Below, one piece after another: positions 24,045 to 36,470 of a stretch of 64,000 nucleotides of DNA (its first letter is position 1; each line of letters starts with the position of its first letter). The notes under the pieces are model-generated. The model saw only the letters and a program-made list of their open reading frames with translations, searched no databases and was not told where the DNA came from. The stretch spans positions 1 to 64,000 of the forward strand of contig PKEB01000025.1 in NCBI GenBank assembly GCA_002863125.1, in the 5' to 3' direction. The position numbers and the translations under genes were made by a program. The DNA is from Flavobacteriales bacterium. Its GTDB lineage: Bacteria > Bacteroidota > Bacteroidia > Flavobacteriales_D > Sanyastnellaceae.

Positions 24045-26099
24045 ATGAGCTGGACCGAACGTACGTCCCTGCTGTTGGCAACGCTGATTGCATTGCCCTT
24101 TTTGACTTTCGCCCAATGGGAGGACGAAGAAGAAGCGTGCGCGGCCGTGCTGGAAGGCAAAACGTTGAAACTCTACGAAAAAGGAATCAACGGTTCCAAG
24201 TACGACCGCGCTGAACGGGTCGCATTTCTCGAAGAAGCCTTTGAACGGGATGAAGCGTGCATGGCCTGCCTTTTTGAAGTGGGGCGATTGGAATTCAATG
24301 AAATCAAGCGTTCACGCGGGTCCTTCTATCCCGCCCAGCAGCCTTTGTTGCAGCTGATTGATGCCTGCCCATTCTTCCGTGCCGAGGCTTGGTACATGCT
24401 CGGCGCCATGGCTTATGCCGACAGGGAGTACGAAACTGCTCAATCGTATTTTGAAGAATACCTGCGGTTTCCGCCTGCATCCGAAGAAGTGCTTGGCAAA
24501 CGCCGGGACCGGTACGTCGATGAAGTGAAAGAAGTCTTGCCGACCATTGCCTTTGAATTGGCCTTTCGCGAAAACGAAGGGAAATACCACCCCGCCTCCA
24601 TTCCTCCCGTCAGCACACCACGAGACGAATTCCTTCCCGCCCTCTCCCCGAACGGCAGCCTCTTGTTTTTCACGCGACGCGAGCGCTACAAAGCCAAAGG
24701 CGATGTGGTTTCAACGGAAAGCGAAGTGTTTTATGCCGCTGAGCGCGAAGTTGGTGAAGAATTCAATCCCGGCCTGGCGCTGGAATCCCCGTTCAACTCC
24801 GGCGCACGCTACGGCGGAGCGAGCATCTCAGTAGACAACCGCGAGTTGTACATCGCCGCGTCCAACCCAACCGGGAGAAACCCGGACAACATCGACCTGT
24901 ACGTAACGGAATATGAAATCCTCGACCAGGACGACAACGGCGATTTCTTTTACATCTGGGGGCCACTCACGCCTGTTGCAGCGCTGAATACGCCCGACGG
25001 CTGGGAGGCGCAACCAGCGCTGAGTGCGGACGGCAATGAATTGTTTTTTGCCGCAGTCAATGCCGATTCTCGGCAAGACCGAAATGGCAACCCCACCATG
25101 GACATCTGGTCCTCAACGCGTTCCGAAGCTGGTGAGTGGCTGCCCGCACAGATGCTCCCGGCGCCTGTCAATTCCAACAGCAACGACAAGGCTCCGTTCT
25201 TGCACCCCGACGGCAAAACGCTCTACTTCGCGAGTGACCGCAGACCGGGCGGTGGAGGCTATGACATCTGGATGTGCCGAAGGGATTCATCAGGTGAATG
25301 GAGCGAAGCCACCAATTTCGGCGCTCCACTGAACACCTCTGGCGACGAGCAGGGCCTTGTGGTCAGCACCAACGGCACGGAAGCGTTTTTCTCTGGACGG
25401 CGCGACGGCACCCAAGGCATGGACATCATCCGCTTTCCCGTCCCCGACGAAATGAAGCCAGAATCGGTGTTCATCGTCCAAGGCGACCTGCTCGGTCCTG
25501 ACAACGCCGTCCCGGAGGGAGCCCGGCTGTACCTCCAATATGCGCAATCGAAAAACGTGCAGGAAATCGAGGTGAACCGCCAGGATGGCCACTTTGCTTC
25601 GGTGGTTCGAGCCGCCGAAGGTGAAGATGTCCTCCTCGTGGCAGAGGCGGATGGAATTGCATTCGAGGCCCAAGTGGTGTTTGATGCCGACTCGGAAACT
25701 TCGCCCCCCGACCGATTGGACACCCCCGTGGAACTCGAAGAGGCATCGAACGGGGAACCTTTTGAAATCGGTGACATTCAATTCGCAACCAACTCAGCCG
25801 AAATCAACCGCACCAGCTTGTTGATGTTGGACCTCTTTGCGGCCTACCTGCTGCGAAACGACGCCATCGGTGTGCACATCAAAGGACATACAGACGACCG
25901 GGGGCGTCCCGAGGACAACCAGGTGCTCTCGGAAAACCGAGCCGCCCAGGTGGCCGCAGCCCTCGAACAATTTGGCGTCCCATCCAACCGGATCACCCAC
26001 GCGGGTTTCGGGCAATCCGCACCTGTGGCGTCCAATGCCACCGCTGAAGGGCGCTCTCAAAACCGCCGCACCGAGTTTGAAATCCGCCTCGGCCATTGA
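24045..26099 (+). CDS. OmpA family protein with PD40 beta-propeller repeats
   Basis: Envelope protein of 684 aa. A signal peptide (1-23, ending TFA) precedes a TPR-like helical region (about 35-165), then WD40-like PD40 repeats around 195-470 (SPNGSLLFFTRRE, SADGNELFFAAVN, HPDGKTLYFASDRRPGGGGYDIW, STNGTEAFFSGRRDG). After a linker comes a C-terminal OmpA peptidoglycan-binding domain with IQFATNSAEIN, IKGHTDDRG, and SQNRRTEFEI. This architecture is frequent in Bacteroidota and links the outer membrane to peptidoglycan. Some relatives sit with type IX secretion genes, but nothing nearby indicates that here. Confidence 0.88.
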   Translation: MSWTERTSLLLATLIALPFLTFAQWEDEEEACAAVLEGKTLKLYEKGINGSKYDRAERVAFLEEAFERDEACMACLFEVGRLEFNEIKRSRGSFYPAQQPLLQLIDACPFFRAEAWYMLGAMAYADREYETAQSYFEEYLRFPPASEEVLGKRRDRYVDEVKEVLPTIAFELAFRENEGKYHPASIPPVSTPRDEFLPALSPNGSLLFFTRRERYKAKGDVVSTESEVFYAAEREVGEEFNPGLALESPFNSGARYGGASISVDNRELYIAASNPTGRNPDNIDLYVTEYEILDQDDNGDFFYIWGPLTPVAALNTPDGWEAQPALSADGNELFFAAVNADSRQDRNGNPTMDIWSSTRSEAGEWLPAQMLPAPVNSNSNDKAPFLHPDGKTLYFASDRRPGGGGYDIWMCRRDSSGEWSEATNFGAPLNTSGDEQGLVVSTNGTEAFFSGRRDGTQGMDIIRFPVPDEMKPESVFIVQGDLLGPDNAVPEGARLYLQYAQSKNVQEIEVNRQDGHFASVVRAAEGEDVLLVAEADGIAFEAQVVFDADSETSPPDRLDTPVELEEASNGEPFEIGDIQFATNSAEINRTSLLMLDLFAAYLLRNDAIGVHIKGHTDDRGRPEDNQVLSENRAAQVAAALEQFGVPSNRITHAGFGQSAPVASNATAEGRSQNRRTEFEIRLGH

Positions 26100-26230
26100 G
26101 CGCCTTCAACGCCGGTTTAAACGTGCATCGCTGGCTTCTTAGCCGCTGCGTGAAACGGGATTGATTTTTTGTGATTCTCGGGGCGCCAAAAGGCACATTT
26201 CCGCGTTGAGAACTTCATGGCTCCTGCCCG

Positions 26231-26258
26231 TTGAGCGCGGCCTCCCGCGGTACCTTCG
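26231..26258 (+). promoter_or_regulatory. Promoter of the TPR/outer-membrane protein pair
   Basis: A TTG at 26231-26233 is separated by 17 nt from TACCTTCG at 26251-26258, the Bacteroidota -33/-7 arrangement. The ATG follows 22 nt later. The rest of the 181-nt gap before it (26100-26230) shows nothing else I recognise. Confidence 0.5.
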
Positions 26259-26280
26259 GTAGGATAGACACCTGCTATTT

Positions 26281-29200
26281 ATGAAGCGATTCACCAAGGC
26301 TCTCCTCCTCCCCGCCACCCTGTTTCTGAGCTGCACGGTATTTGCCCAGACGGCCGAAGGCGACTGGGACCGCGCAACCCGGTACTGGAATCACCAGAAA
26401 TACAACGCCGCACAGCACCACTACGACGCCTGGCTGGCGGCCAATCCCGATGCGGCCAACTTCGAAGTGGCGTTGGCGCGGTACCGAAGCACTGCCTGTG
26501 CGATTCAGTTGCAGCACCAAGATGCCTCCACGCGGGTCCAAGCCTTTGAGACGGCGTTCCCCGAACATCCATTGGTGCGTCAAGCGCGTTGGGACTTTGC
26601 GAACTACCTCTACCGCAAACGCGATTGGAACGACGCGGCGGCGGCGTTTGACAGCCTCAACACGTTGCGGATGAATGCCGACCAAAAGCTCGAAATGCAA
26701 TTCAAACGCGGCCACGCGTTGTTCGAAATGGAACGTTACGACGACGCCCGATTGGACTTGTTTGCCGTGATGGAGGCCGGGGAAGCCGCGGGGGCTTTTG
26801 AAAAACCCGCACGGTACTACTTCAGCCACATTTCCTATTTGAAAGGCCAACCCCAGGTCGCCCTCGAAGGATTCGAATCGTTGAAAGACGACCCCAAACT
26901 CAAGCGGGTGGTCCCGATTTACGTGGCCCAATTGCTGCACGAAACGGAGCAGTACGACCGCCTGATTGACTATGCCCCAGTGGTCTTCGCTGACGGCATT
27001 GAACTCAGCAAGGCCCAGCGGGCGGACATCTCCCGTTTGGTGGGCGACGCGTTGTACCGCCGGCAGAATTTCAACGACGCCCTCCCTTACCTCGAGGAAG
27101 CCTACCATGCAACGCGTGGCATGGGACGAACCCGGGATTTTGCCTACCAGATGGGGTACACCTATTTCCAAGCGCAGGAGCACCTCAAAGCCCTAACGTG
27201 TTTTGCCCTGGTCGTTCGTGAAGCAGATGAAATGGCCCAACTCGCGCACTACCACACCGCCGCTTGCTACCTCGCCCTTGAAGAAAAAGAGAAAGCCAAG
27301 CTGGGCTTCAAGAAGGCTGCGGAATTGGACCACGATGCTGGCATCCAAGAAGACGCTTTGTTCAGCTATGCAAAACTCGCCTACGAATTGACCTTCAACC
27401 CATTCGACGACGCCGTGGTGGCCATCGAGCGGTACCTGAAGGAGTACCCCAACTCGCGCCGCAAGGATGAGGCGTACGGGTTCTTGCTCGAAGTCTACAT
27501 GTCATCGAAAGATTACGACCGAGCACTGCATGCGTTGGACCAAATCCAAACGAAAACGCCCGACGTGAAGAAAGCTTACCAGCTCGTCGCGTACAACCGG
27601 GGCGTCGAGCTGTTTCGTGCAGCGTCCTACACCGAGTGCCAGGACTACTTCGAAGCCGCCCGCACCTACCCCATTGACGCGACCCTGGCCGCTGAATCCC
27701 ACTTTTGGCAGGGGGAAGCGCATTATCTCCAGCGCGATTACACCGCAGCAACCGGAGCCTATGCCACTTTTGAATCAGCACCGGGCGCCTTCCAAAGCAA
27801 GCATTACGCCAATGGAATGTATGCACGGGGCTATGCGCTCTTCCAGCGGGGATTGTACCTCGACGCACTGAGTGCATTCCGCAGCTACCTCAAGACCACC
27901 GAACAGGCTGATTTGCCCAAACGAACCGATGCGAAGCTCCGAGTGGCCGATTGCTACTATGCCAACAAGGAGTTCGAACCGGCCGCACGGTACTACGGCG
28001 AGGTCATCGCGGAGAGCAAGAAGGATGAAGCCTACGCACGCTTCCAACGTGCAGAGTGTTTTGGCACCCTCAACCAGCCTGAAGCCCAAATCGAAGAATT
28101 GACCGCCCTCGTTGCCACGGGAACCCAATCCACTTACCTCCCCGAAGCCCTTTACGCACTCGGGCGCGCAGAAATCGAAACCAACGACATCGCGTCGGCC
28201 AAAGCGCACCTACTGACCTTGCGGTCGGAATTTCCGGAATCACTCAAGAGCAAGAACGCCCTCGTCGACCTCTGCCTCATCGCTATGAAGCAAAACCAAC
28301 CGACCGAAGTGTTGGCCCTGTGGGACGAAATCCGCACGAACTACGGCAACGACGCCATTGCGAGCGATGCCTACAACGTTGTCGAACCCGTCTTGATCGA
28401 CCAGGGTCTACTCAACGACTTGCCCGCGGGCGTCGGACTCAATACCGATGAGATTGAAGCGCGCTTGTTCAATGCCGCACGCGACGCCGCTTTGGAACGC
28501 GATTGCGAGAAGGCCATTCGGCGTTTGACTGAATACATCGCCGACTACACGAACGGCACGTATTGGACTGAAGCGCACTTCTTCCTCGCCAACTGTGCCT
28601 ACGATAGCGGTGACCTCGACCAGGCCCGGGCAGCCTTTGAAACCGTACTGCAAGCACCGGTCAACGACTACACAGAACCCGCTGCCTTGGGAGCCGCCAC
28701 CATTGCCTGGAATGCACAAGACCTCGCTGGAGCGAAACAGCACTACGCCACCTTAGAAGCGACGTGCGTACTGCAAGAAAACGCACTCGAGGCCCGCATT
28801 GGATTGATGCGTTGCCACTACTTGCTCGACGAAACAGAAGAAGCCTTGGCCTACGCCAACGTGGTCATTGATGACAGCCAAACGCCCGAAGACATCGCTG
28901 CAACTGCGCGGTACTGGCGCGGAAAAATCAAATTCGAAGCCAAGGATTACGCAGAAGCGGCACCCGACCTCGAGAAGGTCGCAGCGCTTGGCGGCACACG
29001 AGGTGCAGAGAGCCAATTCATGCTGTGTCAAATCGCCTACGCCAGTGGGGATTATGCCGCTACGGAACAGGCGCTTTTTGAATTCATTCAAGCCTATGCC
29101 AACTACGACGCTTGGAAGCACCAAGCGTTCCTGCTGCTTGTAGATACGTACATAGCACTCGAAGATTGGTTCCAGGCGCGCGCGACAGCCGAGAGCATCC

Positions 29201-29355
29201 TCGAATACGTCCAAGTCGAAAGCATCCGCTTGGCGGCGACCCAAAAACTGGCCACCATCGACGAACGCGAGCTGGCCGAATTGAATCCTCCCGTGTCTGT
29301 TGACAGCACCGGCACCGAACCTTCTACCCCACAACAAAACGCCCCACAGCCATGA
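26281..29355 (+). CDS. Large tetratricopeptide repeat protein, secreted
   Basis: Protein of 1024 aa with a signal peptide (1-22, ending VFAQ) and TPR-like helical pairs along almost the whole chain, for instance YNAAQHHYDAWLAANPD, YDRALHALDQIQ, YLDALSAFRSYLKT and GDLDQARAAFETVLQ. It ends in a short disordered Ser/Thr/Pro/Gln tail. No catalytic domain is visible. Such repeats normally serve as protein-binding scaffolds, and here it is probably periplasmic. Its stop overlaps the start of the outer-membrane protein gene (ATGA), so the two are translationally coupled and may form an envelope complex. Confidence 0.82.
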   Translation: MKRFTKALLLPATLFLSCTVFAQTAEGDWDRATRYWNHQKYNAAQHHYDAWLAANPDAANFEVALARYRSTACAIQLQHQDASTRVQAFETAFPEHPLVRQARWDFANYLYRKRDWNDAAAAFDSLNTLRMNADQKLEMQFKRGHALFEMERYDDARLDLFAVMEAGEAAGAFEKPARYYFSHISYLKGQPQVALEGFESLKDDPKLKRVVPIYVAQLLHETEQYDRLIDYAPVVFADGIELSKAQRADISRLVGDALYRRQNFNDALPYLEEAYHATRGMGRTRDFAYQMGYTYFQAQEHLKALTCFALVVREADEMAQLAHYHTAACYLALEEKEKAKLGFKKAAELDHDAGIQEDALFSYAKLAYELTFNPFDDAVVAIERYLKEYPNSRRKDEAYGFLLEVYMSSKDYDRALHALDQIQTKTPDVKKAYQLVAYNRGVELFRAASYTECQDYFEAARTYPIDATLAAESHFWQGEAHYLQRDYTAATGAYATFESAPGAFQSKHYANGMYARGYALFQRGLYLDALSAFRSYLKTTEQADLPKRTDAKLRVADCYYANKEFEPAARYYGEVIAESKKDEAYARFQRAECFGTLNQPEAQIEELTALVATGTQSTYLPEALYALGRAEIETNDIASAKAHLLTLRSEFPESLKSKNALVDLCLIAMKQNQPTEVLALWDEIRTNYGNDAIASDAYNVVEPVLIDQGLLNDLPAGVGLNTDEIEARLFNAARDAALERDCEKAIRRLTEYIADYTNGTYWTEAHFFLANCAYDSGDLDQARAAFETVLQAPVNDYTEPAALGAATIAWNAQDLAGAKQHYATLEATCVLQENALEARIGLMRCHYLLDETEEALAYANVVIDDSQTPEDIAATARYWRGKIKFEAKDYAEAAPDLEKVAALGGTRGAESQFMLCQIAYASGDYAATEQALFEFIQAYANYDAWKHQAFLLLVDTYIALEDWFQARATAESILEYVQVESIRLAATQKLATIDERELAELNPPVSVDSTGTEPSTPQQNAPQP

Positions 29356-31118
29356 AGACTTTGACTTTGATCGCGACGGCCGCCACCGCCATCGCTGTGG
29401 CGACTCCCGCCCTTGCTGAAGCACACCTTGACACATTGGGTTTAAACGTGACGTTTGTCGGCGACCGGGAAGTGCTGATGCGCGATGCCCACAAAGAAAT
29501 GCACTGGCCCGAGCCGGCTGTCATTGGCCTGCAGAAGCCGGAATTCACCTATTCCGTTCTGCCCAAACGCATCGACGTACAACCCACATGGGAACGGGAG
29601 AAAGCCAAGCGACTGAAGGTGGAAGATCCGCTGCAACGCCTGTACAAAGGTTTTATGGAAGCCGGCATGGGAAACTACACGAGCCCCATGTTGCTGGTGA
29701 ACTACGCCGACTTGCGTGCACGGGAGCGAGCCTGGGGTGTGGAATTTGCGCACCAGAGCACACGGGGCGGATTCCTGTACGATGATGACGCTTTGGGGCA
29801 AGGCGTGCCTCAAAATTTCAGCAGCAACGCCTTGGAAGGCTGGTACAAACGTTTTTTCAAAAAAGAATACGTTAAGTTGAGCGGGATTTACGATCAGCAA
29901 GCCATTAGCTACTACGGTCGCGTCGATGGGTTGAATGAGCCGGACAGTTCGCACTTCTCACTCGGCGATTCAGGTCGGTTCAGCACCTTCCATCTGCGGG
30001 CGGAATTCGGTGACATGGAGTCGGCCAAGCGCACGTGGAACCACCGTGTTGTGTTCGACTACGGAACGCTCTGGAATGACCGCAACACCAACGAGCATAA
30101 CTTCGACATCCATGGCCAACTGAAAGGCCACATCGAAGGCAACCCGGTGGCATTGGTTGCCCATGCCAACATCGACCAGTTGGACCGGGCGGAAGAAGGG
30201 TTGATCGTGCCCACCATGAAGCAAGCCATTTTTGATTTGCATCCCGCCGTGTACAAGGACCACAAGGCACTCAAAACCAAAGTGGGATTCGGCATGTGGG
30301 TGGACGCTCAGGGCAACCAACCCTTCTTGTTCGTGCCGGAATTGGAGGCGTCCGTCTCGTTGCTTCAGAACTTGTTCATCCCCTACATCTCGGTGAACGG
30401 TGGGGTCAACCAAAACCGGTTTGAGACGGCTTTGCAGTCCAACCCTTTCCTGCCCTCACCTGCTGACACGGCCTCCATCTGGAAGAATTCATACGAAACA
30501 CTCCACGCGACAGGCGGCATGCGCGGGTCCATTACCTCGGCGTTCACCTTCGACCTGAGCGCGTCCCACCGCCGGGTCAACCAAGCACTCACCTGGGCGC
30601 CCATGGACGTCTACGGATCGGGCGCAGGGTTTCAACCCATCTACCAAGACCTCTCCATCACCACGCTTCAAGCCAATGCCAACTTGGAACTTGGGGCATC
30701 CACCTCCCTGCAGGGACAGATTCAGCAGCACACGTACGCCGTGCGTGACTCCGCCCTGAGTGAGCAAACCCCTTGGAACCTGCCCGGCATTGAAATCAAC
30801 GTGCGTGCTCGGCACAACTTCAAGGACAAGCTGATTGTACAGACCGGTGTGCGCACAGTAGCCGGTCGTCGCGGATTGCAGGCAGTGCCAGTTGAATCGG
30901 CTGGAGAGAACTACATCATGAACGGTACTGAAAACATTGGCTACGCGTATGACCTTGCCGACATCGTGGACTGGAACATCCGCGTAGAATACCGCTACAA
31001 CGCCCGATTAGGTGCCTGGTTATCAGGCGAAAACCTCTTGAACCGATCCAACCCCCTCCTCTTTGGCTACAACAGCCAAGGAAGGCGGGTCACCTTCGGA
31101 TTCAACTACGCCTTTTAA
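29352..31118 (+). CDS. Outer-membrane beta-barrel protein (TonB-receptor-like barrel without plug)
   Basis: Predicted outer-membrane protein of 588 aa. A signal peptide (1-22, ATPALAEA) is followed by alternating amphipathic strands typical of a barrel and a C-terminus ending in an aromatic residue (VTFGFNYAF), the BAM recognition signal; ENLLNRSNPLLFGYNSQGRRVTFG resembles the last strands of TonB-dependent receptors. It lacks an obvious plug domain and TonB box. It overlaps the TPR gene by ATGA. Substrate and function are not predictable from sequence. Confidence 0.72.
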   Translation: MKTLTLIATAATAIAVATPALAEAHLDTLGLNVTFVGDREVLMRDAHKEMHWPEPAVIGLQKPEFTYSVLPKRIDVQPTWEREKAKRLKVEDPLQRLYKGFMEAGMGNYTSPMLLVNYADLRARERAWGVEFAHQSTRGGFLYDDDALGQGVPQNFSSNALEGWYKRFFKKEYVKLSGIYDQQAISYYGRVDGLNEPDSSHFSLGDSGRFSTFHLRAEFGDMESAKRTWNHRVVFDYGTLWNDRNTNEHNFDIHGQLKGHIEGNPVALVAHANIDQLDRAEEGLIVPTMKQAIFDLHPAVYKDHKALKTKVGFGMWVDAQGNQPFLFVPELEASVSLLQNLFIPYISVNGGVNQNRFETALQSNPFLPSPADTASIWKNSYETLHATGGMRGSITSAFTFDLSASHRRVNQALTWAPMDVYGSGAGFQPIYQDLSITTLQANANLELGASTSLQGQIQQHTYAVRDSALSEQTPWNLPGIEINVRARHNFKDKLIVQTGVRTVAGRRGLQAVPVESAGENYIMNGTENIGYAYDLADIVDWNIRVEYRYNARLGAWLSGENLLNRSNPLLFGYNSQGRRVTFGFNYAF

Positions 31119-33254
<2,136 letters not shown>

Positions 33255-33267
33255 GGCCGCGTAAGGC

Positions 33268-34065
33268 ATGAGTTGGCACAACAAAACGGTTTGGATCACG
33301 GGCGCCAGCAGCGGCATTGGCCGGGCTGCAGCGAACCGGTGGGCGGAACTCGGTGCCCGCGTCATCCTGTCCTCCCGGAAAGAAGAATCACTCGAGGAGG
33401 TGGCGAACCAGTGGACCGAAGAACAGCGGTCGCAGTCCCTCATCTTGCCGTTGGACCTGTCCCGATCCGAGCAGTTGCCAGGTAAAGTGGCAAAGGCCCT
33501 TCAGTGGGCCGGAACCATCGATGTGATGGTGCACTGTGGAGGCATCAGCCAACGTTCCACCGTATTGGAGACCACCTTGGAGGTGGACCGGCGCGTCATG
33601 GAGGTGGATTACTTTGGCACGCTGGCCTTAACCAAGGCACTGTTGCCCCATTTTGTGGAACGAAAAGCGGGTCAATTCGTCGTTGTGACGAGTTTGATGG
33701 GGCTGTTCTCGTCTCCTTTGCGGTCCGGATATTGTGGAGCCAAGCACGCGCTCCACGGATTTTTTGAATCCCTGCGAGCAGAGCACCACGACGATGGCAT
33801 CGGTGTTACCATGGTATGCCCCGGTTTCATCCACACCAACATCAGCATGAACGCCGTGGTAGGCGATGGCAGCCAGCAGGGCACAATGGACGCCAAAACA
33901 GGAGCCGGACTCACGCCCGAAGTGTGCGCAGCGCGCATGGTCCGTGCAGTTGAACGCCGCACGCCTCAAGTCCTCATTGGACGGTTTGAAATTGTCGGTG
34001 CCTACCTCAAGCGCTTCGCTCCCGGACTCATGCGCCGCATCGTGCGGAAGGCAGCGGTGACGTAA
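33268..34065 (+). CDS. Short-chain dehydrogenase/reductase
   Basis: NAD(P)-dependent oxidoreductase of 265 aa. It has the cofactor motif TGASSGIG (11-18) and the catalytic triad Ser142 (TSLMG), Tyr155 and Lys159 (YCGAKH). The insert after the active site and VCPGFIHTNISMNAV resemble the DHRS7-type subgroup of classical SDRs, whose bacterial substrates are not defined. It starts 13 nt after gyrB and may be co-transcribed. It ends 3 nt before the convergent adaptor gene. Confidence 0.85.
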   Translation: MSWHNKTVWITGASSGIGRAAANRWAELGARVILSSRKEESLEEVANQWTEEQRSQSLILPLDLSRSEQLPGKVAKALQWAGTIDVMVHCGGISQRSTVLETTLEVDRRVMEVDYFGTLALTKALLPHFVERKAGQFVVVTSLMGLFSSPLRSGYCGAKHALHGFFESLRAEHHDDGIGVTMVCPGFIHTNISMNAVVGDGSQQGTMDAKTGAGLTPEVCAARMVRAVERRTPQVLIGRFEIVGAYLKRFAPGLMRRIVRKAAVT

Positions 34066-34068
34066 GGT

Positions 34069-35169
34069 TTAGTACTGCGGTTGGTTCCAGACCTTGAGTT
34101 GATCGTCTGCGGAAACACCGCCCAGCACCTCGACCGAAATACCGTCTGAAAGGCCCAGCTCCACATCGCGCCGCTCGTACCGGTTTTCATCCACAAGCAC
34201 CTCAACGAAGGTCGCACCGTCGGCATACTGCACGAGCATTTCCGCCAAGACCAACACACCCCGGCGTTCGTCCAAGACCACGTTCGCATTGGCCGAGTAG
34301 CCGGCGCGCAAAAACTGGTCTTCCCGCAGTTCCACCGCTGCTTTGATCTCGAATTGAATGGCACCCGCTTCTTCGATGCCTTTGGGGCTGATGTACTCCA
34401 GGGTAGCCGGGATGGTCAGGCCTTCGATGGCGCCAACCGTCAACTCAATGGCCATGCCGACCGAGAGTTTCTCGACTTCGGATTCGTCAATTTTTCCGAC
34501 AAAAATGAGGTCTTGCATGTCCGCTACCGTCGCGATGGTCGTGCCCTCATTGAAGTTGTTGGCCTCGATGACGCTGTTGCCCTTTTTGACCGGCACATCC
34601 AGTACCATGCCGTCAATGGTTGACGTGATCAGTGTGTTGGAGGTACGCCCGCTTCGGGCAGCCACACCGTCCTGGATGATGCGCAAATTGTCCTCGGCTG
34701 CATAGAATTCCTCCTGGGCCTGTTTGCGGGCCAGTTCAAACCGCTGGAAGTCCGCTGCAGCGATGATGCCATCCTTGAGGAGCAGGCGATTGCGCTCCGC
34801 ATTGGTCTCGGCGTCCTCCAAACTGATGCGCGCACGCTCCAACCGGGTTTCTGCGCTGCTGAGCGCCCCCATGTCCGGCACCACCATCACCTCGGCGAGC
34901 ACATCACCTGATTGCACCTGCTCACCCGCTTCCACCTGCACGCGGCGAACGATTCCAGAGATCTGCGGCTTGATCAGGATTTCCTGGCGCGGCTGAATGG
35001 AGCCTGCAGCCACCGTTTTGATGACAATGTCGCCGGTTCGGGCATTTTCCGTCCGGTACGTCGCTTCCTCCTGCTGCTCCTGGGTGTACAGGTAGTTCAG
35101 GGTGTAAGCGGCGCCAGCCAACACCAAAACGATGAAGGCAATGAGCGTATACAGGCGTCCTTTTTTCAT
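34069..35169 (-). CDS. Efflux periplasmic adaptor (HlyD/MacA family)
   Basis: Membrane-fusion protein of 366 aa linking an inner-membrane transporter to an outer-membrane channel. It has an N-terminal helix (5-24), a barrel-sandwich half (IVIKTVAAGSIQPRQEILIKPQISG), a short coiled-coil hairpin (about 100-150, SAETRLERARISLEDAETNAERNR), the second sandwich half and a beta-barrel domain. It is the last gene of a unit ATPase, permease, permease, adaptor. No TolC-like gene is present in the window. Confidence 0.88.
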   Translation of the reverse strand: MKKGRLYTLIAFIVLVLAGAAYTLNYLYTQEQQEEATYRTENARTGDIVIKTVAAGSIQPRQEILIKPQISGIVRRVQVEAGEQVQSGDVLAEVMVVPDMGALSSAETRLERARISLEDAETNAERNRLLLKDGIIAAADFQRFELARKQAQEEFYAAEDNLRIIQDGVAARSGRTSNTLITSTIDGMVLDVPVKKGNSVIEANNFNEGTTIATVADMQDLIFVGKIDESEVEKLSVGMAIELTVGAIEGLTIPATLEYISPKGIEEAGAIQFEIKAAVELREDQFLRAGYSANANVVLDERRGVLVLAEMLVQYADGATFVEVLVDENRYERRDVELGLSDGISVEVLGGVSADDQLKVWNQPQY

Positions 35170-35171
35170 GG

Positions 35172-36470
35172 TTATTCGGTTCGAATCGCTTCAACGGGGC
35201 GAATGGAAACGGCTCGGAAAGCTGGAAGGATTCCAGCAAAAGCGCCCATCACCACCATAGTGAGCAAAGATTGCAATACTATGTCAATGGATACTTCAGG
35301 GTTGCGAAAACTTCCGCCTTGCAGGTCGGGCATGCTTTCAAGCAATGCATTGATGCCTTCGATGGTCGCTACGCCGAGGATGGCCCCCATCAACCCAAAC
35401 AACGTCGTCAACAACAGGGTCTCCCCCATAATCTGGCGGACCACGACGCCCGGGGTAGCGCCCAGCGCGCGCCGTATGCCCAATTCATTCGTGCGCTCTC
35501 GAACGGTAATCAGCATGATGTTCATGATGCCGATGATGCCGGCCAGCAATGCCAGTCCACCAAACACAAAACTCACCCACCGAATGGCACTGAATACCGA
35601 TTGAATTTCCTCGAATTCCCGGGCAACGGTCCAATGTCCAAAGGCGCGGTTGTCGTTGGGGTGGATGGACAGGCGGGCCTTCAGCACGGACATGATCTCC
35701 GCCGCTGCCGAGTCCGCATGCACCTCCTCATCGAACAGCAAGCACAACCATCCGACCTCGTCTCCTTTGTGGAAGGCCTGGTTGAAGGCCGTGAACGGTA
35801 TCCGAATGCTCTGCAAATCCTCCTCGGCATCTTCTCCCGAGCGCATGGATGAAAACACCCCCACCACCGTGAAATTGACGCCGTTGATGCGAATCGATCC
35901 GCCGATGGGCGATTCTGCCTTGGTGAACAAAATGTCACGCACCCGCTCACCGATGACAGCAATCTTCCGCTTGTCCTCAATGTCCCGGGCGTTGATGTGC
36001 CGGCCTTCCTTGAGCGGCCTCGCCTCGATGAGCTGCTGTTCAGGAAACTCGCCAAAAACGGTGAATGCCCCTGTCTTCAGGCCTCGTGTGACATTGTTCG
36101 ATCCACGCCAACCACCGAGCTGGTTTTGCGGAGCGGCAACCTCCAACACACGGCTATTGGCTGCGAGGTATTCCACGTCGCCAATTTTCAAATCGATGGG
36201 CCGCCCGCGCTGAAAACCCTTATACGGCATGCTCGTGCTTTGGGTCCACATGAACATGCTGTTTTTGGCCATATCACCCAAGTCTTGAGAAACCCCATTT
36301 TGCAATCCGTTGGCCGAGCCAATGGTGATGATGATCATGAAAAGTCCCCACCCCACGCCCAATCCACTCAAGGCCGTTCGCAAGGGCTTTTGAAGCAGCA
36401 CTTGAATCATCTCGGTGAACCCGTCCCAATCCGGACGCCACATGCGGGGATGTCGATTGGAATCACTCAT
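35172..36470 (-). CDS. MacB/FtsX-type ABC transporter permease
   Basis: Permease of 432 aa with a MacB topology: one helix near the N-terminus (about 30-50, TALSGLGVGWGLFMIIITIG), a large periplasmic domain, and three C-terminal helices with ERTNELGIRRALGATPGVVVRQIMGE, the cytoplasmic coupling motif. I placed the start at MSDSNRH (36470), which overlaps the upstream permease by 8 nt; a start at 36506 is possible. It probably pairs with the neighbouring permease as a heterodimer driven by the ATPase. Confidence 0.85.
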   Translation of the reverse strand: MSDSNRHPRMWRPDWDGFTEMIQVLLQKPLRTALSGLGVGWGLFMIIITIGSANGLQNGVSQDLGDMAKNSMFMWTQSTSMPYKGFQRGRPIDLKIGDVEYLAANSRVLEVAAPQNQLGGWRGSNNVTRGLKTGAFTVFGEFPEQQLIEARPLKEGRHINARDIEDKRKIAVIGERVRDILFTKAESPIGGSIRINGVNFTVVGVFSSMRSGEDAEEDLQSIRIPFTAFNQAFHKGDEVGWLCLLFDEEVHADSAAAEIMSVLKARLSIHPNDNRAFGHWTVAREFEEIQSVFSAIRWVSFVFGGLALLAGIIGIMNIMLITVRERTNELGIRRALGATPGVVVRQIMGETLLLTTLFGLMGAILGVATIEGINALLESMPDLQGGSFRNPEVSIDIVLQSLLTMVVMGAFAGILPAFRAVSIRPVEAIRTE

